A stretch of DNA of 64,000 nt from Euwallacea fornicatus (GCF_040115645.1 NC_089575.1:2170001-2234000), one strand, 5' to 3'; counted from the stretch's first letter, positions 23,680 to 37,124 are shown. Numbers and translations: made by a program. Notes: generated from the sequence alone by a model not told the origin.

Positions 23680-26498
23680 TCACTTAAGGAAATTGTTCTG
23701 CACCACATACCTTACACACTGCAGCAACAAGTTCCTTTCGTGCCTAATTTCACTTTCAAGCAACTTTTCCAGCAGAGTCACTCTGCGCCTTTTAAATTTG
23801 TTATGAGGAAAATTGTCCTTTCTTTCCGGCTCCGCCGAGCCGCCATTATAACTGCGTTTCTTCCCAATCCCATGGCTCTGTTGCGGTTTTCTCCTTTTAA
23901 TTTTTGCCTGCGTTGTTTGCACTATTTGCTCAATTGGTTGAGACTTCTTCTCTATTTTCACTTCTTCCGGAAATTCATCATCGCTCCCTACTTTGCAAAC
24001 TATCTCCTCTTCTTTCACTGCTTCCTTTTTCTCGCTGGTCGCAGGTTCTACGTCACTATCGTTATCAGAATCGTATGCCGTCATCAAAGAGGTCAACGAG
24101 TTATTAACTTTGAGTTTAGTCGTTTTTGGGCGATCCTGATGTTGCCATTCGTCTTCCTCTAAATCGCTTATAACGTCCTTTTCTTCGGTATTAGACGGAT
24201 TAGAGAATAGTTGAGAGGTTCCCTTAAACGGGAACATACTTCCGTTCCAGTCGGCTTTCAAGTCGATGAGGGACACCCTGGGAGGCGCTCGAGGTTTCCG
24301 TTTCTTTCTTATCGGTTGGGAGGTAGAAGGGGCGAACTTGGCGCGTGGATTAGATTGTCTGGCAGTTGAACTCACTGAAAGAAGATCAAGTAATAATATG
24401 GTTCGAAATTCGATAACTCTCTACTAGATGATATCAACGTTAGTAGCAAAAAAGGACAATATAAAAATGTGTTTCAGCCTTTCAAATGTGCTCCCAAGCG
24501 ATTTTACGGAACCAACAATAATTATATTATACAACAATGATTCTCTAAATTATATTTTAACATTTTCGACAGCTTTAGATCGCACAAAATGCCAAAAAAA
24601 CACAACTTTTTGGTCTATAGGGTTTGATCTTGTGACGAACAAAACGTCTCCTGATTTTATCCTTGCTAATATTCAGTCGAGATGATAAATCTCGAAGGCT
24701 CGTGCGTGGATATGCTCCATTTTCCTCTAACGTCTCGTTATCCTCAGGATTTGAGTGTATTCGACGAGGTTGGCCATTCCTATGGATTTTAATAACACTA
24801 CCAGTTTCATCAAAAAGAGCATTTACCGTGGCTGTTTTTTTCGTAAGTAATGGGAGCACGGCGGGGATGCCGTGCCAGCACGATCAGCAAACGACCAGAT
24901 TATTTCGATTTTTTCTCTTAAAGTCGATGGCATTTCAGCTCTGTGGTCACTAATTAGAACTTAACGCAATAAAGTTTAATCTGACTAACATTTAATATTT
25001 ATTAAAAAATTAGCTTGTTTGGTATATGGAGTTAAAATTATATTCGAAACAACTTTTTCTAATAATTTTTTTCGATGTCTCTAACGCGAAGCAAAATTTC
25101 GAAAATTAACCTTGTTCGTGAGTTTGCAGTGGGCACAGTTCACGGTTAAGATATCAGTTGAGTATCTTGAAAAAATGCGACTCATCAACCTATACGAATG
25201 TGCCAAAGTTCAAATCTGTACCCCTTCGGATAACGAAAACATGGGGGTGTCTTCATCTTGAATGCGACACACACTGTATATGCCTGCATACCAAAATCGC
25301 CACGTAGGGGATGTCAGACTACAACAACCTCAGCGGTAATCGCACAGCTAGAAAGAATGAAAAATTTACAAGACACAATCAGCATTAAAAAAAAAATTAT
25401 TGAATATATTTTTCGTTGTTTGTGTAAAATCTTCGATAGACGTGGCACGCACCGGTATTAAATCATATGAAATCGTACGATTTCATCCAAAATTCGACGA
25501 TTAAAAAAAAAACAATTTTTCGGAACTTTACCCCGCTGCAGTGAAACCACGACTCTTCAATGTACCTATCTACAGAGCGATATACAGAGAGATGACATGA
25601 AAATTAAACAAAGCGCCTAACAACGGCGGTCCGGAAATAATCAATTGCCGAAATACAAGGTGTCAAAAGTTTAAAAAAAAATTGCTTTCAAACTTATCCT
25701 AGTTCGCATCTCCTAGAGTTTATGAGATTCCAATTTTGAGTGGGTTCTATCAACTATAGCCAAGACAGCCTATCAAGTAACTTCCCCGTCTAAAAAATCA
25801 GCTTGTCGCCAAGAGATTAAGGCTCTCTTAAAACAACACAACACAAATCTGCCCCAAGCGTGCATGAAATATCCGCCTTAGTAATAGGACTTCTGAAGGT
25901 GAAAAATATAGTCTGAAATTAAATGCAAGCGCTAAGAGGGCAAATTCTCATAGCGAGATCAAATTTCCATTTTTGAGAATAGTTTCTTTTTTAATAAGAA
26001 ATCTAAATTAAATTAACAAAAACAACTCACATCTAAATTTATCCTTGCCGAACTTGTTAGGATTTTTTGCTATCCTGACCCCCTTCTTCAACAACTCCTC
26101 CTGTAGCTCATACCGCTTCTCAATGTTCTCCTTACTAGGAAAATTCTTCTTTCGTGCCTCAATCCACTTGGCCACGTCCTCGGGAGTGTCCAGCTTGATT
26201 TTGTTGTACAAACCTGCAACAAAAACACCCAGTTTACCCGCGAACAAATTAAACAACGTCTAATTTTACCAGTGGAGTGCTGCATTTGAATGTGCTTCTC
26301 TATAATTTTCTCATGGGCGGTAAATTTGCAGCCGTCCAAATTGCAGGTCCTGTGCTCGAACATGTGTTTGTCGTATTGGTCTTTGGAGTAGAAGTCTCTT
26401 TCGCACGTGTCGCAAGAGTAGGAACCCTCCTCGTCATCATCCTGACAATCTAATTCGTCTTCTGGATGTACGTAGTCCTCCCAGTTTGCTGCGACACC
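23680..26498 (-). CDS. Nufip: Nufip (NUFIP1 homologue), first exon not located
   Basis: NUFIP1 is an RNA-binding zinc-finger protein that scaffolds box C/D snoRNP assembly with the R2TP complex. Exon 26498-26270 encodes an acidic stretch and two zinc-finger-like units (SCDTCERDFYSKDQYDKHMFEH; then CNLDGCKFTAH...HIQMQH). Exon 26213-about 26031 carries the hallmark NUFIP block KWIEARKKNFPSKENIE followed by KRYELQEELLKKG. Exon 24374-23680 is a basic and acidic low-complexity tail with a final leucine-rich helix (VTLLEKLLESEIRHERNLLL), ending FLK before TGA at 23680-23682. Joins are in phase (ACT-G/GT; AGA-T/TG). The frame upstream of 26498 has no ATG and meets an acceptor (AACTCCAG), so a 5' exon lies upstream; I could not identify it. 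Confidence 0.88.
24575..24859 (-). mobile_element. Transposase-derived fragment in a Nufip intron
   Basis: A 94-codon minus-strand frame contains a helix-turn-helix-like stretch (PRTSLRDLSSRLNISKDK) followed by KIKPYRPK, the arrangement seen before the catalytic domain in mariner-like insect transposases. No DDE/DDD catalytic part is present, so this is a relic. The flank near 25258-25275 (GCGACACACACTGTATA) resembles ends of dispersed insect repeats and may be part of the same insertion. Confidence 0.55.
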
Positions 26499-28995
26499 CT
26501 GGAGTTTTTCAGTTAAATATGTTGAGGAAAAAAAACAGGATTCTTGGACAAGTTTCAACAGTTTTTACTTCCAGGAATCCTGCTTTATGGGGAACGAAGC
26601 GAAAAGGACGGAAATTAAACCTTAAAAATGTGACTACCTATTTGAAAATACAGTTTTTCTTCTATTCGGAGAAAGAAAATTGCAAAGACTTATTAAAGAT
26701 TAAGGGCCAAACTGATTAGCCTTTGGCAAACTAGAAAAGGAAAGAAAAATGCTTTAAAAATAAATAAATAGTGGTAACTTACGGGCGTATTTTAAAACTC
26801 CTGTCTACCAAGAAAACCTCTAGTTTCTTGATAGCAACTAGTCCTGAGATGAACTCCGGTCAAAGAAATTATTTTGACTAACGGAGTTTCATGGTGAAAA
26901 AGTTTTCTTGAAATTGCTGGATATCCATAAAAGCGTTTTTTCCTGAGTAGATTTAATTGTGACAATAATCATCGTACTCAGGAAAAACTAAGAGAAAACT
27001 GCTACAAATGCAGAAACACAGAACACAAAACAACTAAGTTTCATATTTAAGTTAGGAATTTTCAGCGTTTACGCAAAAATGGGTACCACGAATATAAAGG
27101 AATAGGTGGCGAATACAACGTATCCAAAATCAAGGTAAACAAAGGTACTGTCTTTTTAAAATTGGAATTTGTCAGGTACTCCGACCCGGTGACGGCAACA
27201 TTTAGCAATGGTACCCATAAAAACCATATGATAAATGTGCAATTACCGAAATTTTTCCAGTAAAAGTATTTTAAAAGACAATGGAATGTTCGGTGTTACA
27301 AATGTGCGTTTCTAAACTTGGCAAAACCTTCCTGTTTACAGAATTGGGCACCATCACTTTGGGTTTGGCATGCATGACAAAATATTTGGCGCTCAATTAA
27401 TTGATCCTTTCTTTTTAACCATTCCTTTTAATGGAGACTTGGATAATCTTCCGTAGGCTTTAACACGTAACTATTGGTTCCGGAATGGCGCGTCTGCAAC
27501 TCAATGAGAAACTACTCTTTATATACGGAGCTTTTTCCCATTTAACTAAGTCTCTATGTACTGGTAAAGAGAACCCCATTATCTTATTAAGAGCAAATTG
27601 TATATAACTAATATACATATATATATTATATATCGTATATATTATATATATGCACATACATGGAAAGCAGATTGCTGCGTAAATGCTAAAAAGTCCCAAC
27701 TCAAACTATTTCTCACAGAAAATAAATCTTCTATTCAATTAAACTAAGTTTGAAGTAAAAATTCATTCAATAAAAGTTTTTGACATAATTTTTTATTAAA
27801 TATTTTTCCTAAATCTACATTTAATATTAAGAGGTACTTGGACGTACCAGAGTGGTACCACATTTACATAAACAATATGACAAATTCTCGAGCTCCAGCA
27901 TTGAAAAATAAATTAAATTAAAAATGAAATTACACTGACTCGAAATCTATTTCAAGAACAACGAGAGTTTGAACTATTTACAGCTATGGTAGATAGGTAT
28001 ACACTTTTTCACAAACACTTTTTTTACATCTAGTCAAATGAGATTAGTCAGTTTGAAAGGTGACAAAAAACAGCAATTTGATTTGGCCAAATGGGGCTCT
28101 TAATATTGAGAGAGCCACTATTGTTGACTGCAGATTGAGACTTTTGATCTTATCTTTCTAAATTTTTGTTCATCTCTCCTTCTTTGGATACTGTTTAGTT
28201 TGTGCCCTGTAAAGATATCCAAGGGTTTTAATTTCTTCATGTTGAAGAAATTAAATATTAAGACAATTTTCAACTCTTGACAGCCAGAGAATTCTCTTTG
28301 AGTTGTCAGCGAGTCAAGGATCACTATTATAATGTCAAATTTTTTACTACTGAGGTTTGATTGATAAAACTGATATTCCATTAGATCCAGAAAGTTACCA
28401 GAGAAATTTGACAAAATAGTTTTTCAAAGCAATTCAGCAATTTTCCCAAATAAAAACAGGAATATTGCTGATTGTTTTAATTATTTCTAAAGCGTTTTCT
28501 TCATGCAAAGCACATACTGGAAGAAAATATATTAATTCAAAGGCTATCAAAGAAATTTTATTCAAGTATGGCTATTATTTTATTCCCTTAGAACAACATT
28601 GTGTACTTGTAAAAACTTCTGAAATCAAAAAATTTAATGTGAATAAGACACAATGTTCTGAAATGTGAGAAAACTTGATAGGCAGATTTTGAAATCAAGT
28701 GAAAATCAAAATATAGCTGAAAACCTATCCTTCTGGTTTAACACAAATTGGCAATGGAAGTTGCCATAAAATTAAACAAGTTCTAAATAATTTATAGGCA
28801 TTCCTCATCTATTCTCACTCACCTACCAATAACCAGGGCTTCCTCAGACCACCATAATTTGAAAACTCAGATGGATAGGATTATGTTAAAACAAAAACTA
28901 GTGAAACAAAAGCTATAAAATCCACCTAATTCAAGTTTGTTCAATATGCCCTAAGGCATATAGACATAGATAAAAAAATCATTAATGAGAAATAC
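26499..28995. other. Region between Nufip and the Gly/Arg-rich gene
   Basis: Should contain the Nufip 5' exon(s) and promoter; a minus-strand donor (GTAAGTTACC) near 26780 could end an untranslated exon. A TA-rich microsatellite lies near 27600-27660. The lower part (27700-28995) probably includes 3'UTR of the Gly/Arg-rich gene. No coding region I can support. Confidence 0.4.
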
Positions 28996-29805
28996 CTATA
29001 AGTTGACGTCTTCTGTATAATCAATAGGTGCCGTAGTTCGCTTAAACTTATTCTCGGGCAACAGCTGTGGAATACGCACCTCGGGCTGCCCTACATTCTC
29101 AGACTCAGCCTGTTGATACACCCTACTGCACTTTTCCCTCTGCTCCCTATATTTAGCCCAATCTTCCTGACTTTGAGTATTTTTTGCTACAGCCAATAAC
29201 TGATCTTTAATATAAAATTCTGCCTTTATAGCATCAGTCAACCAAGATTTGGTCAGATCCACATTTTTAAGACTAGGCCTGTTTTTCTTTATGATTCTAC
29301 CTCCCCTAATGCCACCTCTCATTCCTCCTCTGGGGAATCCTGGTTTCATGCCTCCCCGCATACCTCCCCTAAATCCGCCCCTACCTAGAGGGGGACCAGG
29401 GGGGTGCATCATCATCATGGGTGGTGGTGGGCGCATGCCAGGAGGTGGTGGTCTTATACCTGGTGGGGGTCTAAAGAAATTGTGAGAAGTCTTTTAAATA
29501 GAAAAATTTGCTTACCTCATTACTGGTGGTGGCATGCCTCTAGGTCCCATACCCATCATGCCACGGGGGGGTCCAGGCATGCCTCTCATACCGCCACGAC
29601 CTCTCATAGGGGGTGGTGGTAGTGGGGGCCTGGGGCCCCCTCGCATGCCCATTGGACCTCCACGCATAGGTCGTCCTAATGGTCCCCCGCCGCCATTAAT
29701 AGGGCCACCTCTGCCTCGGCCACCTCGTTTCATGGGTCCGCCACGACCGGGAGGACCACCACCACCACCACGTCTTGCTCTACTACGACCAGCAGGAGCA
29801 CCCAT
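28996..29805 (-). CDS. Gly/Arg/Pro/Met-rich (RGG-like) protein, 254 residues
   Basis: Two exons (29805-29516 and 29470-28996) flank a 45-bp intron and sum to 765 nt. It starts MGAPAGRSRARRGGGGG. The first about 170 residues are GRG, RGG and GMRGG repeats with PPP and PMMMM runs, a composition typical of RNA-binding, phase-separating proteins. The last about 85 residues are ordinary in composition: KNVDLTKSWLTDAIKAEF, then a charged helix (SQEDWAKYREQREKCSRVYQ), then KFKRTTAPIDYTEDVNL. I do not recognise the family. The balanced C-terminal segment looks like a conserved domain and argues against a spurious repeat ORF. Nuclear or RNA-granule localisation is an inference from composition only. 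Confidence 0.82.
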
Positions 29806-30679
29806 TATTTAACAATTCACGTTAATAAAAAAGTATAAAAGTGTATGTTGTCAAAGAGCAACTCAAGAAACACTACAGAAAATTCGAAATGGCTTCTTTT
29901 CCGCTGTTAGGTTAGGTTTTTGTCGATTGAGGGCGCAAGTGTTCCGCACGTGTCAGTGAAGGCGACCGAATATACCAAATATATTCTGGTCTTTATCATA
30001 CAGTACACAAAACGAGGAAAGTCATATATAAAGAACAGGTCCATGATTGGTGATTGTGTCCATTAAATGGAATGTCAGTCAACGCTGAAAGGAGAGTACC
30101 TTTGGCGGGATATTTAAAAATTTCTCATTATCGTTTTCAATAATTTATAATTTTAAAACTTATTTAAAGTATATTATTAAAGTGCTTAACCAATAAACCA
30201 AGTGTTAGTTAATATTTTGAAACTTGAAAGGTGCTTAAATTTCTTAACTAAATTTCACAATCCGGATAATCATAACATCATATCATAAGTCATAACCTTA
30301 AATTACCTCCAAGTAAAGAAATGTGTGTTTTCGAGCTTTGAAACTTAACCTATTGACCATTAATTTACAGAAAAGTTATTTGTTTTCGTGCTATCATAAA
30401 ACCTCAAAGGGTAAGTAACAGTTAAAACATTTTTATAGCCATTAATTCCATGAAAAAGTACATTTGTAAACTGTTAAAAATTGAAGATTACTCAAAACCC
30501 ATATGTCTCATATAATCCATATTTACCATATGGGAAAAATCATATTTTTCCTTAATTTTTGTGGCCCTAGTACGCATCACATCTATTCCAATATTCCAAA
30601 TATTCTTATATAAATCAGTACACATACAACATTCTTTTGCTATTTCTAGATTACAGTGACTAGCTTGGCAAAACTGAAA
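29806..30679. promoter_or_regulatory. Divergent Gly/Arg-rich gene / AlaRS promoter region
   Basis: 874 bp between divergent start codons. An untranslated AlaRS exon ends at 30410 (donor GTAAGT at 30411), with an acceptor shortly before the start at about 30650 or 30655. An E-box-like CACGTG lies near 29948. Confidence 0.45.
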
Positions 30680-33600
30680 ATGAGTACCTCAATGTCTGCA
30701 AAAGAAGTGCGAAATGCTTATATTGACTTCTTTAAAGAGAAAGACCATGTTTATCACCATTCTTCATCTACAATTCCACTAGATGATCCCACTTTGCTAT
30801 TTGCCAATGCAGGCATGAATCAATTCAAACCAATTTTCTTGGGAACTGTGGACCCAAATAGTGATTTATCCAGATTAGTCCGGGCAGTCAATACACAAAA
30901 GTGTATTCGTGCTGGTGGTAAGTAACACAGAACTTAATTGATAACTTATAGCTCAATTTCTAGTAAATTAACCAGCAATTTAAATTTCTATGTATAGGGA
31001 AACACAATGATTTGGATGATGTTGGCAAGGATGTTTATCATCACACTTTTTTTGAAATGATGGGAAATTGGTCTTTTGGGGATTACTTCAAAAAAGAAAT
31101 CTGCTCATGGGCTTGGGAATTTTTAACTCAAAAACTTAAATTGCCAGCAGATCGCATTTATGTTACTTATTTTGGAGGGGACCAAAAGGCTAGGTTGGAG
31201 CCTGATGATGAATGCAAACAGGTATATTATCATCAATACTCTCCTTGACACATTATTTATATAAAGCACAACTTTACAGATTTGGCTTGATTTGGGTGTT
31301 ACTCCATCACACGTAATTCCTGGATCAATGAAAGATAATTTCTGGGAAATGGGAGAAACTGGTCCATGTGGACCCTGTTCTGAGCTTCATTTTGATCGCA
31401 TAGGGAATAGACATGTTCCTGAATTAGTCAATCAGGTTGGTTTACATCTTGAGTTATATTTTTTCATGACATAATTGCCTTATTAAGGACGATCCAGATG
31501 TTTTGGAAATTTGGAATCTTGTGTTCATCCAATTTAACAGAGAATCTGATGGCTCCTTAAAGTCTTTACCTAAAAAGCATATTGATTGTGGTTTGGGATT
31601 GGAGAGATTAGTGTCTGTTATTCAAAACAAAAGGTTGGAGGTATTCTCCAGTAAAATTTTTGGTTCAATTGTAATTGAAGTTTCTGATTTAGATCTAATT
31701 ATGATACTGATCTTTTTATACCTATTTTTGATGCCATTCAAAGGGGAACAGGGGCGTTGCCTTACCAAGGTATTAAGAATGTGATATTAAGCTATTGTTG
31801 CTAATCTGAAGTTTCTAATAATTAGGGAGGGTAGGGGAAGCTGATACTGAAGGGGTAGATATGGCATACCGGGTCTTAGCTGATCATGCGAGAACCCTAA
31901 CTATTGCTTTAGCTGACAAGGGAGTTCCAGATAATACTGGGAGAGGGTAAGTGTAGCCATGATCTCACCTAAAGGATTCTTTTCCTGATGTAACATATAA
32001 TTCGTAATAGATACGTCCTAAGACGCATTCTTCGAAGAGCAGTAAGATATGCAACTGAAAAACTTAATGCCAAACCCGGCTTTTTTTCCACTTTAGTGCA
32101 TACTGTGGTTGATATTTTGGGAGATACTTTTCCAGAAATAAAGAAAGATCCTCAATATATTATCGACACTATTAATGAGGAAGAAGCGCAGTTCTTAAAG
32201 ACTTTAAATAGAGGAAGAAATTTGCTTAACAGGCAAGGTTTTTCCGTTGAAATAAAAGGCCCGAACGTAATATCAACTTTTTAGAACTATTTCAAAATTG
32301 GGCGATTTTAAAGAAGTACCAGGGGACGTTGCCTGGAGATTATACGACACCTACGGTTTTCCTGTGGATTTAACTGCATTAATGGCCGAGGAAAAGGGAT
32401 TAAATGTTAATATGGTGACGTATGAGGAAGCCAAAAAGCACGCACAATTGATCTCTCAAGTAAAATATACATATAAATAAATTAAATAGTTCCTATATAA
32501 GAGTGAGTTGTAACAGGGTAAAGGAGCGGGGGTTGCAGACACTATTAACTTGGACGTGCACGCGATAACGGAGCTGCAAAAACTTGGAATCCCACCAACT
32601 GATGATTCCCCTAAGTACGATTATGAAGCAGGAGATAAATTGGATGAGACTTACAACTTTGGCACTTGTGAAGCTGTGGTGATTGGATTGAGGTTCAAAT
32701 ACAATATTACAAACTTTTTCAGTTAACCAGAATTTTTTTAAAGGTATAATAAGCAATTTGTTGATGTAGTTACTTCTGGGCAGGAATGTGGGGTTTTGCT
32801 AGACCGCACTAACTTTTATGCAGAGCAAGGAGGGCAGATTTACGACATTGGTATTTATTCCTTCAAGTTTCCTTATATGTTCTTAAATAATAACTTTGCT
32901 ATTTATTTATCTAAAGGTTATTTTGTAAAAATTGGAGATGATAGTGTGGAATTCTCGGTAAAAAATGTTCAGGTGCGCGGAGGATATATCATCCATATCG
33001 GGAATATTGAGGGCACTTTGAAGAAAGGAGATAAAGTAAGCTTGCATATTGATACTGCGAGAAGAAGATTGGTAATGGGCAATCATACCGGCACGCATAT
33101 ACTGAATTATGCCCTCAGAAAAGTGCTCGGAACTGATGCGGATCAAAGAGGGTCTTTGGTAGCTCCAGATCGATTAAGGTGAGTATTTCCTCTTTGAAGA
33201 TTTAATAACAGTCATAATAAATGCAGCGAATGAATCAGCATAGAATTTTTGACAATCTTTTAATTAAATCATCAAAGCGCATTGTGGGTAGCTAAACCGT
33301 TATTCCTACCGATCACCAAGTTCACCTTGATCTGCTCTAACATAAATCTGTGTTTAGATTTGATTTCACCAACAAGGGTGCCATGTCTGTGACTCAAGTG
33401 AAAGACGCTGAGCAGGAAACTAAAGATTGTATTGGCAAAAATCATAAAGTTTTTGCTAAAGAATCTAACTTGGCAACTGCGAAAACTATCAGAGGTTTAC
33501 GTGCTGTTTTTGAGGAGACTTATCCGGATCCTGTAAGGATCGTTTCTGTGGGCATTCCCGTTGAGGATCTGGAAAAAGATCCGTTTGGCCCTGCCGGAGA

Positions 33601-34522
33601 TTCTACTTCTATCGAATTTTGTGGAGGAACTCATGTTAAATATGCGGGTAATAAAAACAGCCTTTAATTAATCATTGCAGAGATTTTATAAGCGGTTTTC
33701 TCAAGGTCATATTGGTGATTTTGTTATATGCAGCGAAGAAGCAATAGCCAAGGGAATTCGCAGGATTGTCGCTCTAACTGGGCCCGAGGCCACGAAAGCT
33801 TTGAAACGAAACGAAGTGCTTGAAAATAGGTAACACTCTACAACAGGTAAAAAGGCGATACTAATTAAGATAATTCTTAGATTGAACGAAATAAAGTCGT
33901 CAATAGAGGCCAATAAAGACGGGTCAAAATCAAAAGAAATCGTCAAGAGAATTGTGGAATTGACCGATGAAGTGTCGCAAGCGGTCGTTCCTTATTGGAA
34001 AAAAGAGGAAATTAGAAACAGCCTCAAAACTTTGAAAAAACAGTTGGATGATAAAGACCGCGCGGCCAAGGCTGAAATCGCAAACAAAGTAGTGGATGAA
34101 GTCAAAGAATTCATTAAGGCACACCCAGATATGCCCATTTTGGTAAAAGAACTTAAAGCTTTTAACAATACTAAGGCTTTAGATGCCGCTCTAAAGCAAG
34201 TAAGTGCAAAGAAAAATTGTCTGAAGAGATGCTTTTTTACTGTATATCACTTCTTTAGGTCCGTACTTTGAGCCCAGCGTCTGCAGCCCTTTTTGTCTCA
34301 GTTGATGCAGATTCGAAAAAGATTTTCTGCCTGTCTTCAGTACCCAAACAAGCCATTGACAAAGGACTGAAGGCCAATGAGTGGGTGCAAACAGTAGCTC
34401 AGAAAATTGGGGGAAAAGGTGGCGGCAAACCCGATTCTGCTCAAGCGAGTGGCTCAAACACGGTTGCGATAAGCGAAATCTTGGACTTGGCCAAGAAATT
34501 TGCCGACAGTAAGCTGGTTTAA
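30680..34522 (+). CDS. AlaRS: Alanyl-tRNA synthetase, cytoplasmic
   Basis: Class II enzyme that charges tRNA-Ala. First ATG in frame at 30680 (MSTSMSAKEVRNAYIDFF). The aminoacylation domain includes HHSSSTIPLDDPTLLFANAGMNQF, HHTFFEMMGNWSFGDYF and the class II motif 3-like GLGLERL (near 31590). A tRNA-recognition region follows (ARTLTIALADKGVPDN, then YVLRRILRRAVRY). The editing domain keeps its zinc site: HTGTH (about 33085) and CGGTH (about 33620). The C-terminal C-Ala domain has a helical stretch and ends EILDLAKKFADSKLV before TAA at 34520. About 960 residues across roughly 14 exons, as in other animals. The single mention of a glycine-rich GGKGGGKPDS near the end matches the C-Ala tRNA/DHHA1-type region. 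The 5'UTR is spliced. Confidence 0.95.
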
Positions 34523-34737
34523 TGCACGAAATTTAGCAAATTATTTCAGTTGCAATTGGTCTAAAACGATAACCTTAAACCATTATTCTGATTTTAGTAC
34601 TGATTTTTATTAATTTAGTTTGACAAGTATTGCATTTTTTATTCATTTAGCCTAAGGGAAAATCATGTTTTTCTATTTATTATAATATGAAGGATTTTTA
34701 TCAAATAGAATAAGTGTTTTGTTATCTACACTACCAG

Positions 34738-36751
34738 TCAGTTATTATCACACTCATCTTCTTCCAAAGCCTTCTGTCTATCGTAAACAATCTTAATTTC
34801 CTTCAATAACTCTTCGATATTTTCCCCAGTTTTAGCACTAACTGCAATAATTGGTAGCTTAGTTTTAGTTCTTAACAATTCAACATTTTTCCAGGCACCG
34901 GGCAAATCAACCTTATTCGCCGCAATTAAATGCGGTCTTTCCATCATCTTAGCGTTAAATTCGAACAACTCATATTGCAATGTTTCTAAGTAGGTCCAGG
35001 GCTCGTCTAGCGAGGCGTCTAGTATATATAGCAAGGCCATACATCTTTCCACGTGTTTTAAAAACTGAATTCCCAGTCCTTTGTTTTTGTGGGAATCTGG
35101 GATTAGTCCGGGCAAATCAGCAACTAAAAACGATCTATGAATAATTTTTTCGGACTTAATAATTGACTTAAAATCTACCTGCAACTTGCTCGAAATCGTC
35201 ATATTCTACAATTCCCAAATTGGGCCGCAGGGTAGTAAAAGGGTATGGAGCTACTTTGGGCCTAGCCCTAGATATTGCCCTTAACAGGGTGCTTTTTCCA
35301 GCATTAGGGAAACCTATCTAGTTGTTCCACTTTATGAATATTTCTCTTTATTTGGGTTAATACACTTACTAATCCTATATGAGCCATACTTCTAATTTCC
35401 ATAAGATATTGCAAGTCCTCTCCTGTGGCTCCAAATTCACATATTTGAGGAGTTTGCTGTGTGTCCGTGGTAAAGAAGTGATTACCTTTACCTCCAGCAC
35501 CACCTTTAAAATCATTTTAAAATTACTATTTACATGATATTTTTTGCCTTTAACTTGCCTCTGGCACCAATATACATATGCCCTTCTTTAGTGAGATCAC
35601 CCACAACTTTTCCTTCATCATTTTTAATCACAGTCCCTACAGGGACATTTAAAACCAAATGCTCTGCACATTTTCCATGACAGTGCTTGTTTTGACCTAA
35701 AATAAAAATCAACATTTAATTACTATCCCTGCGTTCATTTTCGCGTTTACAGAACGTTGATCAACAGTAATAATTTGATCATCGAGCATTTGGGGTAGGT
35801 ATTTAGTTAATAAATGCTTTTTAATAGTGCTGCCGTTGAAGAGTTACTTTAAAATTGTGTTCTTGAGGGAAACAAAAAATAGCACTGAGAATGAAGAAAA
35901 GAAAACAGAAAAATGTTGAAATTTTACGGCAGTTATTTACAGTAGCATGTTCTAATGACAAAGAATTTCAATTCTCCTTCAGAATGTCTGAAAGTGCAGT
36001 TAAAAACCTTTTAGTTGGAATGCATAGCGTAAAGGCAATTTTTGACTATCTGACAGCATCTTGAGAACTCGACTCCTTTTGATAAAGTTTATTTCAAGCT
36101 CATTGCACGGTGTTTGCTTTAAAATGAAATGGCCACCAAGCTGTTCGTGCTAAGATTGACCCAACTTTTAACAAAAAATTTGGTAGCACAATAAATGAAT
36201 GACACTCTGAAAGGTTCAAGTAAGTGCTGAACAATAAATAAAAATGATTGTCCAATCCAAGTCCTCAAATGACAAAAAACAGATGAAATATGCGATGTGC
36301 TTAACATACCAGAGGCTCCATCATTTGCTTTGGCTACAGAAGGCAATAGATGCAAGTCATTTACATTAGCATTGGCCTGAAATATTACGTGTCCCCCATG
36401 GCCTCCATCTCCTCCGTCAGGGCCTGCATGCTCATTACTCCACACAGAGAGAAATGAAATGCATCCATCACCTCCTTTTCCACCAACCACTCGAAGTGAC
36501 TTAGAGTCGATGAAGTTTTGGATCTGTGAAAAGGCAAAAGTGGATGTAAAGCAAGAAAAAACAATGTTAGAATTAAAATTACAGTTATCTTGTTCGAAAT
36601 TTTGGAAAACTTACACTTATCTTGCTCTTATGTACAAACTTACAGAATTTCCTACTGCTTTTGCTTTCTTAGGGGCCACAGAGCGGGCCACCTTTTGCGA
36701 GTACCTCGCAACCCCCTGTATGAGGTTTGTTTTAAGTACGTTATTTAACAT
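34738..36751 (-). CDS. MTG2: Mtg2 (GTPBP5), Obg-family mitochondrial GTPase
   Basis: Obg-family GTPase needed for late assembly of the large mitochondrial ribosomal subunit. ATG at 36751 begins a basic, Asp/Glu-poor presequence (MLNNVLKTNLIQGVARYSQK), fitting mitochondrial import. Exon 36523-36310 starts the glycine-rich Obg domain (VVGGKGGDGCISF, GPDGGDGGHGGHV). Exon 35696-35559 continues it (LNVPVGTVI), and the next exon from 35503 has GGAGGKGNHFF. The G domain has G1 GFPNAGKST (about 35300), G3 DLPG (about 35110), G4 NKVD (about 34910) and G5 SAKTG. It ends EEDECDNN before TAA near 34738. The intron at 35504-35558 has a GC donor (G/GCAAGT). The gene is convergent with AlaRS, 215 bp between stops. 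Confidence 0.93.
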
Positions 36752-37124
36752 TTCACTTCAAACACATTATAACTAAAAACAAATCTAAAAAATTTATAAC
36801 AAATTTTTTAAAAATTGTAAACAAACAAAAGTTTGGTTAGGTGCATCTTCACTAATATGGTCACAACCATATGTTACTTAATATTTTCTCCTTTTCTTGC
36901 GGGCCTTTAGAGCAATGAGAACGACAAAGAAAATTAGAGTAACGTCAGTTCAAAAATATTTCAACGTAAATATGCAACCATTAATTGAAACTAATTTAAG
37001 CTAAGATAAAACATACCCAATTTTTGCTTTAAATAAAATAGCAATAATACCGGCTCTCCAAAGGAATAAACGATAAATAAAACAAAGAAAATTACTAATT
37101 AATCATTCTATTAACATTAACATT

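Noticed and set aside
29534..29812. Plus-strand Pro/Gly-rich frames opposite the Gly/Arg-rich gene
   Set aside because: They are antisense shadows of the repetitive codons; the minus strand has the correct start, splice sites and non-repetitive C-terminus.
30656..30679. Eight extra N-terminal residues on AlaRS
   Set aside because: That start is GTG next to a splice acceptor; the ATG at 30680 is the plausible start.
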